This document shows positions 25,157-33,022 of a DNA stretch of 64,000 bases, in pieces. Made by a program: the position numbers and the translations under genes. The stretch is from positions 1-64,000 of the forward strand of contig CACXBF010000003.1 of the NCBI GenBank assembly GCA_902765855.1, given 5' to 3'. The notes under the pieces are model-generated. The model was given only the letters and a program-made list of their open reading frames with translations, had not been told where the DNA came from and ran no database searches. Every line of letters starts with the position of its first letter. Within the stretch, counting starts at the first letter, position 1. Source of the DNA: an uncultured Ruminococcus sp. (GTDB lineage: Bacteria; Bacillota; Clostridia; Oscillospirales; Acutalibacteraceae).

Positions 25157-25190
25157 GCGGTATGTGAAATCTAAATGATACACATACCGC
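25157..25190 (-). promoter_or_regulatory. Hairpin between feoA and feoB
   Basis: A perfect 10-bp stem GCGGTATGTG/CACATACCGC with a 14-base loop, six bases after the feoA stop. No T-run follows on the minus strand, so it may stabilise feoA mRNA or attenuate feoB rather than terminate. Confidence 0.6.
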
Positions 25191-25195
25191 TTTAA

Positions 25196-25438
25196 TTACT
25201 GTTGCTTATTTATTAAAATGTATCTCGCATCTTCGGGGCGAATGGCTATTACAGCACCACTTATAAAATAGGCGGTAAGTCCTCCGACAGGACTTTTCAT
25301 AAGGCTTTCTACATATGTTCCTTTGACAAGTCCAAGGTCTAACATTCTTCTGCGAAGCTCGCCTTTAGAAAGCAGCTTTGAAACAAAACCGGAATCGCCA
25401 ACCGAAAGAGAATCAAGCGAGATTGTTTTGGTATTCAT
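25196..25438 (-). CDS. feoA: FeoA family protein
   Basis: An 80-residue SH3-like protein that accompanies FeoB and modulates ferrous iron uptake. The sequence has the FeoA pattern: SLSVGDSGFVSKLL at the start, RRMLDLGLVKGTYVE in the middle and GGLTAYFISGAVIAIRPEDA near the end. The ATG at 25438 fits the AGAAAGG upstream better than the TTG at 25447. It is the promoter-proximal gene of the feoA-feoB pair. Confidence 0.94.
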   Translation of the reverse strand: MNTKTISLDSLSVGDSGFVSKLLSKGELRRRMLDLGLVKGTYVESLMKSPVGGLTAYFISGAVIAIRPEDARYILINKQQ

Positions 25439-25542
25439 CAGAACCAAACCTTTCTGCTGTAAAATCTTTCAGCTTCTCACTATCTATCTTATGCTGTTAT
25501 ATTCCATAAGGGTACTTAGAGAGTGTTTTATAATAAAAAATT

Positions 25543-25588
25543 AAAGGCTTCATTCAAATACATTTTAAGAATCTGAATGAAGCCTTTT
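25543..25588. terminator. Bidirectional terminator
   Basis: A perfect 14-bp stem AAAGGCTTCATTCA with its complement around a 17-base loop, T-rich on both outer sides. It ends the minus-strand GyrI-like gene. Confidence 0.85.
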
Positions 25589-25600
25589 GGTTTAATATTA

Positions 25601-26056
25601 TTATTTTATGCCTATGTAAATATGAATTTCTGCGTTATTCATATCGCTATTTTGATATTCTTCAAAATCGCATACGAAAGTTCTTGGAAGATTCATTTGC
25701 CATAATTCTTTCCAAAAATCTGAAACTGCTGTTACGCCATTACCTTTTACTATAAACTTTGCATATTTCCCAGCGGGGATTTTTATAATGCTTAAATCGC
25801 TGTTATTTCCATCAGAAGAACTTACCTCACAGGCTACTGCGGTAGAATAATCTCCTTCTTCGTTATTTTCATAATCGTAATACATTCCGAGTGCTTTTTC
25901 ATTAGCTTTATTTTTTATGCCGAAGAAAATGCCTTCCTCGAAAAAGCGTTTCCAAAGATTGCCGATGACCTTGCACATATCAGGTGAGAAATTATTTGTT
26001 CTTGCAGAGATTCCTACTGCTGTTTTTTCGGGCAAATTGACGATTTCATATTCCAT
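25601..26056 (-). CDS. GyrI-like / AraC effector-binding domain protein
   Basis: A 151-residue stand-alone effector-binding (SOUL/GyrI-like) domain. It starts EYEIVNLPEKTAVGISART, ends with the family's IYIGIK strand, and has the FWKELWQMNLPRTFVCDFEEY stretch seen in these proteins. Members bind small molecules or, as GyrI, inhibit gyrase. The ATG at 26056 has AAAGGAG upstream; a longer frame to 26143 has no support. Its terminator follows. The ligand is unknown. Confidence 0.82.
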   Translation of the reverse strand: MEYEIVNLPEKTAVGISARTNNFSPDMCKVIGNLWKRFFEEGIFFGIKNKANEKALGMYYDYENNEEGDYSTAVACEVSSSDGNNSDLSIIKIPAGKYAKFIVKGNGVTAVSDFWKELWQMNLPRTFVCDFEEYQNSDMNNAEIHIYIGIK

Positions 26057-26146
26057 AATAATTTTATCTCCTTTGAATTTTTTAGATATATCTTTTGTCG
26101 ACAAGATAAGAATATCATAGTAACCACGACAACAGTGTGTCATATT

Positions 26147-27022
26147 TTATAGCATATCAAAAAAATTAAGTTGTTCATTTTCGTTTTGTTTAAATTCTGA
26201 TAAATACGAGAAAATTTCGTCGATATTATACATGATTCCAAGTTTTCGACAGAATGATATAAGAATCTGCATAAGTTCCTTATTTTTAGGGCTTGTAATC
26301 TCATAGCTGTTTCCGTATTTGTGTATGTATTTTTCTTTAAGATTTGGAAAGTGTTCATCAAGCTTTTTATAAAAATATTCGCGATTGCCGTTTCTGAGAG
26401 TAAGTCCCATTCCAAAGCACATGATTCCACAAACTTTTGCTTTTTCACAATAACTTAATATACCGCGAATATTTTCTTCCGTATCGTTTATAAACGGAAG
26501 AATAGGGTCAAGCCAAACAATCGTTGGAATACCGTTATCACGCATAATTTCAAGCACCTTAAAACGTTCATAGCTTGTACTGACATTTGGCTCAAGAATT
26601 TTACAGAGTTTTTCATCATATGTAGTTAAAGTCATTTGGACAACGACTTTTGTTTTTTGATTTATACTTTTTAGCAACTCCAAATCTCTCAAAATAAGGT
26701 TTGATTTTGTAAGAATAGATACTCCGAAACCATATTTATTAATAATTTCAAGACATTTTCTCATATTACAAAGATTTTTTTCAAGTGGAATATATGGGTC
26801 GCTCATAGCACCTGTTCCAATCATACATGGCTTTCGCTTCCTTTTTAAAGCGTTTTCTAAAAGTTGAACAGCATTAGCTTTTACTTCAATATCTTCAAAG
26901 CTATGCGACATCTGATAACACTTACTTCTTGAATCGCAATATATACATCCATGTGAACAGCCACGGTATATATTCATTCCATTTTGTGCGGATAAAATTC
27001 CTTTTGCATTTACCATGTGCAT
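26147..27022 (-). CDS. SPL-family radical SAM protein
   Basis: A 291-residue radical SAM enzyme with the cluster motif GCSHGCIYCDSRS (CxxxCxxC) near residue 24. The layout NIYRGCSHGCIYCDSR, GTGAMSDPYIPLEK and the late WLDPILPFINDTEENI matches the spore photoproduct lyase-like SPL/Rv2578c group. True SplB repairs UV spore photoproduct; many homologues of this shorter type have no known substrate. ATG 27022 is preferred over TTG 27031 because of its distance to AAAAGG. The WYL regulator gene lies just upstream on the same strand (gap 14 bases), suggesting that the two form a unit. Confidence 0.85.
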   Translation of the reverse strand: MHMVNAKGILSAQNGMNIYRGCSHGCIYCDSRSKCYQMSHSFEDIEVKANAVQLLENALKRKRKPCMIGTGAMSDPYIPLEKNLCNMRKCLEIINKYGFGVSILTKSNLILRDLELLKSINQKTKVVVQMTLTTYDEKLCKILEPNVSTSYERFKVLEIMRDNGIPTIVWLDPILPFINDTEENIRGILSYCEKAKVCGIMCFGMGLTLRNGNREYFYKKLDEHFPNLKEKYIHKYGNSYEITSPKNKELMQILISFCRKLGIMYNIDEIFSYLSEFKQNENEQLNFFDML

Positions 27023-27036
27023 ATTTTTCAATCCTT

Positions 27037-27951
27037 TTAAGTGTAAATCTTGCTTATATTTTTGAGATATTTTGCAAATTCTGAACGCAAAAATTCGGGT
27101 TTTAAAAGTTCAACAGCTTCTCCGAATGTCAATAGCCAAGAAAATAAGCTGTATTTATCGGTGGATTCATGAATGAAATATAATTTTCCATTTTCAAGTT
27201 GTTTAAAGCTATCGATTCCATATTCATCAATTATACGCCATTTTACAGACGAATCGAAAATAGCTTCGATTGTAAATTCTGTCGGAAAGATATTTTCTGC
27301 TGAAAAGTCGGGCGGAGGTTTTATATGTTTTTTGGTGATGATTTTGCCTGTTTTAAGTTCGGTAATTCGATTTAATTTAAAAAGGCGAAAATCGTTTCGT
27401 TTCAGACAATATCCCCATACATACCATGATGACCACTTAAATATTAGCGAGATAGGTTCAATCTCACGAAAGCTTTCTTCATTTGGCGAGAAATATCGGA
27501 ATGAAATTGTTTTTGAATTACTTATAGAGGCTTGAATAAGTTCTATTTTTGGAGCAAGAGAAGATTTTTGCCAAGAGGAGAGATCTATTATAATATGTTC
27601 GTTAGATGGAAGAATATCTGGATTTTTATTATTTCCTGCGGAAAGCTTTTCAATTAAGAGCTTATATTTATTTGTGTTGCTTATGCTGTCAAGACCTTTG
27701 AGAGCGGAAAGTATAGAATTCATATCATCATTTGTGAGAAGTGTTTTGTCAATCTGATAGCCATCCATTATTGATATTCCGCCATTTTTTCCTTGAATTG
27801 TTACTATTGGAATTCCTGCTTTGCACATATCTTCTATATCACGATTTATTGTTCTGCGTGAAACTTCAAATTTTTCTGCAAGATAAGGTGCAGTTACTTT
27901 TTCCTTTTGTAAAAGAATGGTAAGGATTCCGATTAGTCGGTCGATTTTCAT
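27037..27951 (-). CDS. YafY-type transcriptional regulator with HTH and WYL domains
   Basis: A 304-residue regulator: an N-terminal HTH_11 domain (RLIGILTILLQKEKVTAPYLAEKF, then VSRRTINRDIEDM) and a WYL ligand-binding domain from about residue 140 (SNSKTISFRYF, SSWYVWGYCLKRNDFRLFKLNRI). A C-terminal extension follows. WYL proteins sense nucleic acids or small ligands and often regulate DNA-damage or defence genes. The neighbouring SPL-like radical SAM gene fits a damage-related theme but this is only suggestive. The start ATG at 27951 is the first in frame. Confidence 0.9.
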   Translation of the reverse strand: MKIDRLIGILTILLQKEKVTAPYLAEKFEVSRRTINRDIEDMCKAGIPIVTIQGKNGGISIMDGYQIDKTLLTNDDMNSILSALKGLDSISNTNKYKLLIEKLSAGNNKNPDILPSNEHIIIDLSSWQKSSLAPKIELIQASISNSKTISFRYFSPNEESFREIEPISLIFKWSSWYVWGYCLKRNDFRLFKLNRITELKTGKIITKKHIKPPPDFSAENIFPTEFTIEAIFDSSVKWRIIDEYGIDSFKQLENGKLYFIHESTDKYSLFSWLLTFGEAVELLKPEFLRSEFAKYLKNISKIYT

Positions 27952-28069
27952 ATGAAATCACTTCCTTATAAAATACATTATATTTGTATAAACATGACGG
28001 CAACTTGTCTTGTTTATAATGATTTAAGAAATAATTTTTAGAATAATATGGATTCAATTATAATTCTTA

Positions 28070-28340
28070 ATCTATAATAGTTTTGAGAAACTATCAAATT
28101 CAAAGTTTTCAGCATTTATACATTTATATTTAACATGCTCTCCTGCAAGAGTTCACTACGAAAAACATTCCGCCGGAATGTTTTTATGCCCTCCTGCGCT
28201 CAGAGAAATATAAAGGGTTTCGCCGTCTGCGGACGGCGACAAAGGCGTTGCGTTTGATCTACAATCCTTTGAAAAGGCTTGAGCGAAATTTTTACTATTA
28301 AAGCAAATTTCATAGTTTTGCTTTAATAGTAGCATAATAA
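28070..28340. repeat. Modular palindromic element, copy 4
   Basis: AAAACATTCCG/CGGAATGTTTT (around 28160-28185), CCCTCCTGCGCT, CGCCGTC/GACGGCG (around 28220-28240), a CTTTGAAAAGGCTTGAGCGAAA module, and a long imperfect stem CTATTAAAGCAAA/TTTGCTTTAATAG (28298-28333). The rest of the 27952-28563 gap is AT-rich promoter sequence. Confidence 0.75.
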
Positions 28341-28418
28341 CCCAAAGTAAGCAATGTCTAAATATCTGAATAAAAAGTGATACATATAGTATAATCAGTA
28401 GAAATTTATCCTAAAATA

Positions 28419-28447
28419 TTGACATTGTATCGGATTTGAGGTTTAAT
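28419..28447 (+). promoter_or_regulatory. Promoter for the DJ-1 operon
   Basis: A perfect TTGACA (28419-28424), 17-base spacer and TTTAAT (28442-28447), about 115 bases before the DJ-1 start codon. Confidence 0.6.
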
Positions 28448-28563
28448 AGTATCTGTATAAGTGTTACTGTGCTTTTTAAAAAATAAATGTGTGGTGACAT
28501 AAATTGTAGTCAGGAAGTTGGCAAATGTTTTGGTCTTGACTAAAGAAAGGATATGAACTTAAA

Positions 28564-29106
28564 ATGGTATATGTATTTTTAGCAGATGGCTTTGAGGAGA
28601 TTGAGGCACTTACACCTGTCGATATTCTAAGACGAGGCGGTGTAGATGTTGTTACTGTAGGAGTTACAGGAAGAGATGCTATGAGTTCACATAATATCGT
28701 TGTTACAGCTGATATTATGGAAGAAGAAATTGATGATTTTGATGATATCGAGGCAATCGTACTTCCAGGCGGTATGCCGGGGACTACGAATCTTGAGGAG
28801 TCTGAAATTGTTAAGGGTACTGTGGAATATTGCAGTCAGAACGATATTCTCATCGGTGCTATTTGTGCCGCACCGTCAATTCTTGGACATATGGGTCTGC
28901 TAAAAGGCAAGCACGCAACAGCTTTTCCGGGTTTTCAGAAAGAACTTGACGGAGCTATATGCAATAATGGTTTTGTTGAGAAAGACGGCAAGATTATTAC
29001 TGCAAGAGGTATGGGAGTTTCTGTTGAATTCGGACTTGAACTTCTCAGGGAGCTTAAAGGCAATGATGTGGCTAACAGCGTAAGGAATGCAATACAATGC
29101 CGATAG
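28564..29106 (+). CDS. DJ-1/PfpI family protein
   Basis: A 180-residue protein of the DJ-1/ThiJ/YajL superfamily. The nucleophile elbow is AICAAPSILG with the reactive cysteine near residue 102, and the conserved early Glu lies in DGFEEIEALTPVDILRR. Such proteins act as stress-related glyoxalase/deglycase-like enzymes or chaperones; the precise role here is open. AGAAAGGA precedes the ATG. The gene overlaps the next by 10 bases, so it is the first gene of an operon with the folate enzyme and mltG. Confidence 0.92.
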   Translation: MVYVFLADGFEEIEALTPVDILRRGGVDVVTVGVTGRDAMSSHNIVVTADIMEEEIDDFDDIEAIVLPGGMPGTTNLEESEIVKGTVEYCSQNDILIGAICAAPSILGHMGLLKGKHATAFPGFQKELDGAICNNGFVEKDGKIITARGMGVSVEFGLELLRELKGNDVANSVRNAIQCR

Positions 29107-29699
29107 ATGATATTCGAGAATATAAATCTGAGCTGCGAAAAAAAATACGCAGACAAAGAGAAGAAATGCCACCTAAGCAAAAAGCTTTGCTTGATAAGAT
29201 GGTTCTCAAAAATATATTAAAGCTCAGACAATATAAATCTAATGATACGATTCTGACATATGTTTCTACAAAGATAGAAGTAGATACATTTGGTCTTATT
29301 CGTCAGGCTTTAAAAGACGGCAAGAGAGTTGCCGTCCCGAGATGTATAGATAATAGTCGAGAGATGGATTTTTATTATATTACTTCAATCGACCAGCTTG
29401 AGCCGAGAACATTTGGAGTTCTTGAGCCGATTAAAGAACAGTGTGAACTTCTGACGGATTACTCAAAAGGCTTATGTATTATTCCAGGATTGGTATTCGA
29501 TTTTGATGGTTATCGTTTAGGCTATGGGAAAGGTTATTATGATAGATTTTTGAGCCGTTTCGGAGGAGATACGGCGGGAATTTGTTATAGCTCTTGCGTT
29601 CAGTGGAAGCTTGTGCATGGCTTTTATGATAGGAGAGCAGATTTGCTTGTTACCGAAAAATACATAAGACGGACTAACCAAAGAACTACGGAGGTATAG
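29097..29699 (+). CDS. 5-formyltetrahydrofolate cyclo-ligase
   Basis: A 200-residue enzyme (MTHFS/YgfA) that converts 5-formyl-THF to 5,10-methenyl-THF with ATP, recycling folate. The basic N-terminus (SELRKKIRRQREEMP), the central FGVLEP, and the ATP/metal motif RLGYGKGYYDRFL near residues 140-152 are all present, with normal length. It overlaps the DJ-1 gene by 10 bases and is followed two bases later by mltG. Folate one-carbon supply would also serve the purine enzymes at 58-64 kb. Confidence 0.93.
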   Translation: MPIDDIREYKSELRKKIRRQREEMPPKQKALLDKMVLKNILKLRQYKSNDTILTYVSTKIEVDTFGLIRQALKDGKRVAVPRCIDNSREMDFYYITSIDQLEPRTFGVLEPIKEQCELLTDYSKGLCIIPGLVFDFDGYRLGYGKGYYDRFLSRFGGDTAGICYSSCVQWKLVHGFYDRRADLLVTEKYIRRTNQRTTEV

Positions 29700-29701
29700 A
29701 T

Positions 29702-31318
29702 ATGAGCGATGATATGAATGAAAAGCGTCAGGAAAAAATAGAGGGCTTTAAGCTTCATATCAATGAAGAAAGTTTTCCGACTGACGATACTCAAGCTCAG
29801 ACAGAGGAAAATAATATAGCCGATGAGAGCTTTGGCGAAGCTGTTTCAAGGCGTGATAAGATAGAGAACTTTAAGGTTCATATTGATAATATAGATGACA
29901 TAGACAATATGGAGGATATGCCACAGGAAGAAAGAACCGATTATGGTATACCTCAAAAACCGATTTACAGCAATTTTGATGAGGATATAAATTCTTCCAG
30001 TATTTTGCAGAATATAGACCAGAGTATGATTATTGCTGACGATGACCTCGATAGTACAAGCGATAGCATACAGAGCTATAGTGCAAATGTTATTACTAAA
30101 AAGATGACTCCTGCTGAAAAGAAGGAATTTAAGAGGGCAAGAGAAGCGGATAAAAAGCGTCTTAAAGCAAAATCACGCAAAAATAAGCGTTTCTTTAGAG
30201 TTGTATGGGCTATAATGGCGGCACTTATTTCCATTCTTTTAGGTGGATATATGGTTGTCGGCATAAACGATATGCTTGCTGTTGGAAGAACTGATGAAGA
30301 AGTTACGATAAATATTCCAAGTAAAGCTTCGTTTGATGATGTTTTAAATATACTTTATAAAAATAATATTATCAATAATAAAAGCTTTTTCAATCTTTAT
30401 GCTACTATGACAAAATCTAAATCGGGCTTTGTCAGCGGAACTTATGACATAAAGAAAAATCTTGACTATCAGGCTATTATTTCATATCTTCAGACAGATA
30501 CTAACAGAACGGATATAGTTTCTGTACAGTTTACAGAAGGTATGAATGTAAGAGAATTTTCTGAGGTACTTGAAAAGAATGGCGTATGCTCATCAGCTGA
30601 ATTCCTTAATGCTTGCAATAGCGATACCTACGATGACGAATTTACTTTCCTGAAGGAAATAAAAAATAAGTCTGAAAGATATTACAAGCTTGAGGGCTAT
30701 CTTTTCCCTGATACTTATTATTTCTATAAAGATGAAAAAATGGAAAATGTAATGAGAAAACTTCTCAATAACTACGAGCTTAAAGTTTATCATACAAAAT
30801 CTCGTGTAGATGGTTTTGATAAGCGTGTTACAATAGAACAGAGAGCTAAGGCTGCCGGAATGACAGTAGATGAGGTTATAACACTTGCGTCTATTATTCA
30901 GGCAGAAGCTGCCGATGTTGATGATATGTATCTTGTTTCAAGCGTTTTGCATAATCGTCTTAATACTGCTAAATCAGATGGTGTAAGCCCATTTGGCGAT
31001 GTTGGTATGACTAAGCTTCAGGTTGACTCTACTGTATATTATCCATATAAGAGTAAAACTCAAATTCCTATTGCTGAGAAAAACAGCTTTAAGAGCCGTT
31101 ATGATACATACGATATAGAAGGTCTGCCGGCTGGTGCTATATGTAACCCTGGTAAAGACGCTATTGATGCGGCACTTTCTCCTGATGATACAAATTACTA
31201 CTTCTTCTGTCATAAGGCTGCTACTTCTGATTCACCTGCTCAGTCCTATTATGCAACAACAGGTGCTGAACACGAATCAAATCTCATTAAGGCAGGCTTA
31301 ACTACAACACAGAACTAA
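29702..31318 (+). CDS. mltG: Endolytic transglycosylase MltG
   Basis: A 538-residue membrane-bound murein transglycosylase that cuts nascent glycan strands and sets their length. The first 155 residues are an acidic, low-complexity cytoplasmic region, in which EKIEGFKLHI and DKIENFKVHI appear as two copies of a motif. A transmembrane segment (WAIMAALISILLGGYMVVGI) follows, then a LysM-like subdomain and the YceG fold. The catalytic glutamate lies in TLASIIQAEAADVDDM near residue 400. The extended N-terminus is common in clostridial MltG. GGAGG precedes the ATG. A terminator follows. Confidence 0.94.
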   Translation: MSDDMNEKRQEKIEGFKLHINEESFPTDDTQAQTEENNIADESFGEAVSRRDKIENFKVHIDNIDDIDNMEDMPQEERTDYGIPQKPIYSNFDEDINSSSILQNIDQSMIIADDDLDSTSDSIQSYSANVITKKMTPAEKKEFKRAREADKKRLKAKSRKNKRFFRVVWAIMAALISILLGGYMVVGINDMLAVGRTDEEVTINIPSKASFDDVLNILYKNNIINNKSFFNLYATMTKSKSGFVSGTYDIKKNLDYQAIISYLQTDTNRTDIVSVQFTEGMNVREFSEVLEKNGVCSSAEFLNACNSDTYDDEFTFLKEIKNKSERYYKLEGYLFPDTYYFYKDEKMENVMRKLLNNYELKVYHTKSRVDGFDKRVTIEQRAKAAGMTVDEVITLASIIQAEAADVDDMYLVSSVLHNRLNTAKSDGVSPFGDVGMTKLQVDSTVYYPYKSKTQIPIAEKNSFKSRYDTYDIEGLPAGAICNPGKDAIDAALSPDDTNYYFFCHKAATSDSPAQSYYATTGAEHESNLIKAGLTTTQN

Positions 31319-31324
31319 TAAAAC

Positions 31325-31362
31325 AAAAACGCCGACTGACTAAGCAGTTTGTCGGCGTTTTT
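31325..31362 (+). terminator. Terminator after mltG
   Basis: A 12-bp stem AAAAACGCCGAC/GTCGGCGTTTTT with inner CTG/CAG pairing. Confidence 0.9.
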
Positions 31363-31375
31363 AAAATAACATAAG

Positions 31376-31640
31376 TTTGACGATAGATTTGAAAAACTAT
31401 CGGGTTGAAAGTTTTAGTTAGAAATTATATTTCAGGGACCCCCTGCGAGGATTCCCTACGAAAAACATTCCAGTGGAATGTTTTTCTACCTTCCTGCGCT
31501 TTTAGGAGCATAAAGTGTTTCTATTTTTTGTGGAGAGCGACCAAAGGCTTTGCCGTAGGTGATTACCTTTGGAAACTGCGAGCCTTTAAAAAGGCTCGAG
31601 CGAAACTTTTAAGTGTCTTAAAGAAACTTGCTAACTAATC
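31376..31640 (-). repeat. Modular palindromic element, copy 5
   Basis: A GGGACCC-rich module with TTCCCTACG, AAAACATTCCA/TGGAATGTTTT (about 31460-31485), TTCCTGCGCTTTTAGGAGCA, CCAAAGGCTTTGCCGTAGGTGA with ACCTTTGG, GCGAGCC/GGCTCGAGCG, and the end AACTTTTAAGTGTCTT followed by TTGCTAACTAATC. The order of modules matches, reversed, the element at 21741. The short remainder to the next start shows only a ribosome site. Confidence 0.8.
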
Positions 31641-31694
31641 AATAATTTCTACCAAATTTACATTAAAATAAGAAAAAAATTCGGAGCTGATAAA

Positions 31695-32909
31695 ATGAAA
31701 AATACAGAGTTACTTTCACCTGCTGGTGATTTTGAATGTTTTCAAAGTGCGTTGAAATTCGGTGCAGACGCAATTTATCTTGCGGGTGAGGAATATGGTA
31801 TGCGAACCTCATCGGCAAACTTTGACCACGATACTCTAAAAAAAGCGGTAGCACTTGCACACGAAAAGGGCGTTGATGTTTATGTTACCTGCAATACAAC
31901 TCCACGAAGCAAAGAAATGGAAACACTTCCAAGTTTTCTTGAAAGTACCGCAGATTGCGGAGTTGACGCTTTTATAGTTGCAGATTTGGGAGTATTTTCT
32001 TTAGCAAAAAAATATGCACCGAATGTTGAAATTCATATGTCTACACAGACAGGAATAGTTAACTATCATACAGCAAATGTTTTACACGATATGGGTGCAA
32101 AGAGAGTTGTTCTTGCAAGAGAATTATCACTTGATGAAATTGCTGAGATAAGAGCAAAAACTCCAAAAGAGCTTGAACTTGAAGCCTTTGTGCATGGCTC
32201 GATGTGCGTATCATTTTCGGGAAGATGTCTTATCTCAAGCTATATGACAGGTCGTGACGCAAATAGGGGAGATTGTGCTCAACCTTGCCGTTGGAAATAT
32301 CACCTCTATGAGCAAAATCGTGAGGGACAATATTTTCCGATTGAAGAAAATGAAAATGGAACATATCTCTATAATTCCCGTGACCTTTGCATGATTGAGC
32401 ATATTCCTGAGCTTGTTAAGGCGGGAGTTTATAGTTTGAAGATTGAGGGCAGAGCAAAGTCGGCTTATTATGTTTCGGTTACGACTAATGCTTATCGTCA
32501 CGCAATAGATGATTATTATGCAGAGGGCGAAAATTATACTCTCAAGCCTTGGATTCGTGACGAGCTTGACAAGGTAAGCCACAGAGAATACAATACAGGC
32601 TTTTTCTTTGGAGGAGAACCCGGGCAGGTTACATCTAATGGCGGATATATCAGAAATTATGAGGTTGTCGCCGTATGTGAGGATTATGCAGACGGCAAGG
32701 CAAGCCTTACACAAAGAAATAAATTCTATGCAGGCGATGAACTTGATGTACTTCCGCCATCAGGAGTGCCTTTCTATGCAAAAGCTGAAAAGCTCTTTGA
32801 CGAGTGGGGCAACGAGATTGAATCAGCGCCACACGCAATGCAAAAGCTTACTATGATAACAAGCGTAGAAATTCCGAAAGGCTCTGTGCTTAGAAAGAAA
32901 CGAGTATAA
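31695..32909 (+). CDS. U32 family peptidase, TrhP-like
   Basis: A 404-residue protein of peptidase family U32. The signature ELEAFVHGSMCVSFSGRCL and the Cys-rich DCAQPCRW motif that follows are complete, as are the N-terminal ELLSPAGDFE and MSTQTG segments. Several U32 members (TrhP, RlhA) function in 5-hydroxylation of tRNA or rRNA pyrimidines with an Fe-S cluster or prephenate, rather than as proteases; this size and C-terminal barrel fit the TrhP group. GGAGCTGAT precedes the ATG. alaS follows with its own promoter. Confidence 0.9.
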   Translation: MKNTELLSPAGDFECFQSALKFGADAIYLAGEEYGMRTSSANFDHDTLKKAVALAHEKGVDVYVTCNTTPRSKEMETLPSFLESTADCGVDAFIVADLGVFSLAKKYAPNVEIHMSTQTGIVNYHTANVLHDMGAKRVVLARELSLDEIAEIRAKTPKELELEAFVHGSMCVSFSGRCLISSYMTGRDANRGDCAQPCRWKYHLYEQNREGQYFPIEENENGTYLYNSRDLCMIEHIPELVKAGVYSLKIEGRAKSAYYVSVTTNAYRHAIDDYYAEGENYTLKPWIRDELDKVSHREYNTGFFFGGEPGQVTSNGGYIRNYEVVAVCEDYADGKASLTQRNKFYAGDELDVLPPSGVPFYAKAEKLFDEWGNEIESAPHAMQKLTMITSVEIPKGSVLRKKRV

Positions 32910-32917
32910 ATTTGTGC

Positions 32918-32945
32918 TTGACACTTAGCGAAAAGAGAATATAAT
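32918..32945 (+). promoter_or_regulatory. Promoter of alaS
   Basis: A perfect TTGACA (32918-32923), a 16-base spacer and a perfect TATAAT (32940-32945). The leader to the start codon is about 70 bases, too short for a T-box, and no T-box sequence is seen. Confidence 0.75.
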
Positions 32946-33022
32946 ATATAATGGAATTTTAAGATGAAAAATCATCTATCAATCTCATGGGTTAAAAATA
33001 ATTTTAATATAAGGTGAAAAAA

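Noticed and set aside
22962-25560. Fur box for the feo genes
   Set aside because: No convincing match to the Fur consensus was seen upstream of feoA.
32946-33022. T-box riboswitch before alaS
   Set aside because: The leader is too short, with no specifier stem or T-box sequence.
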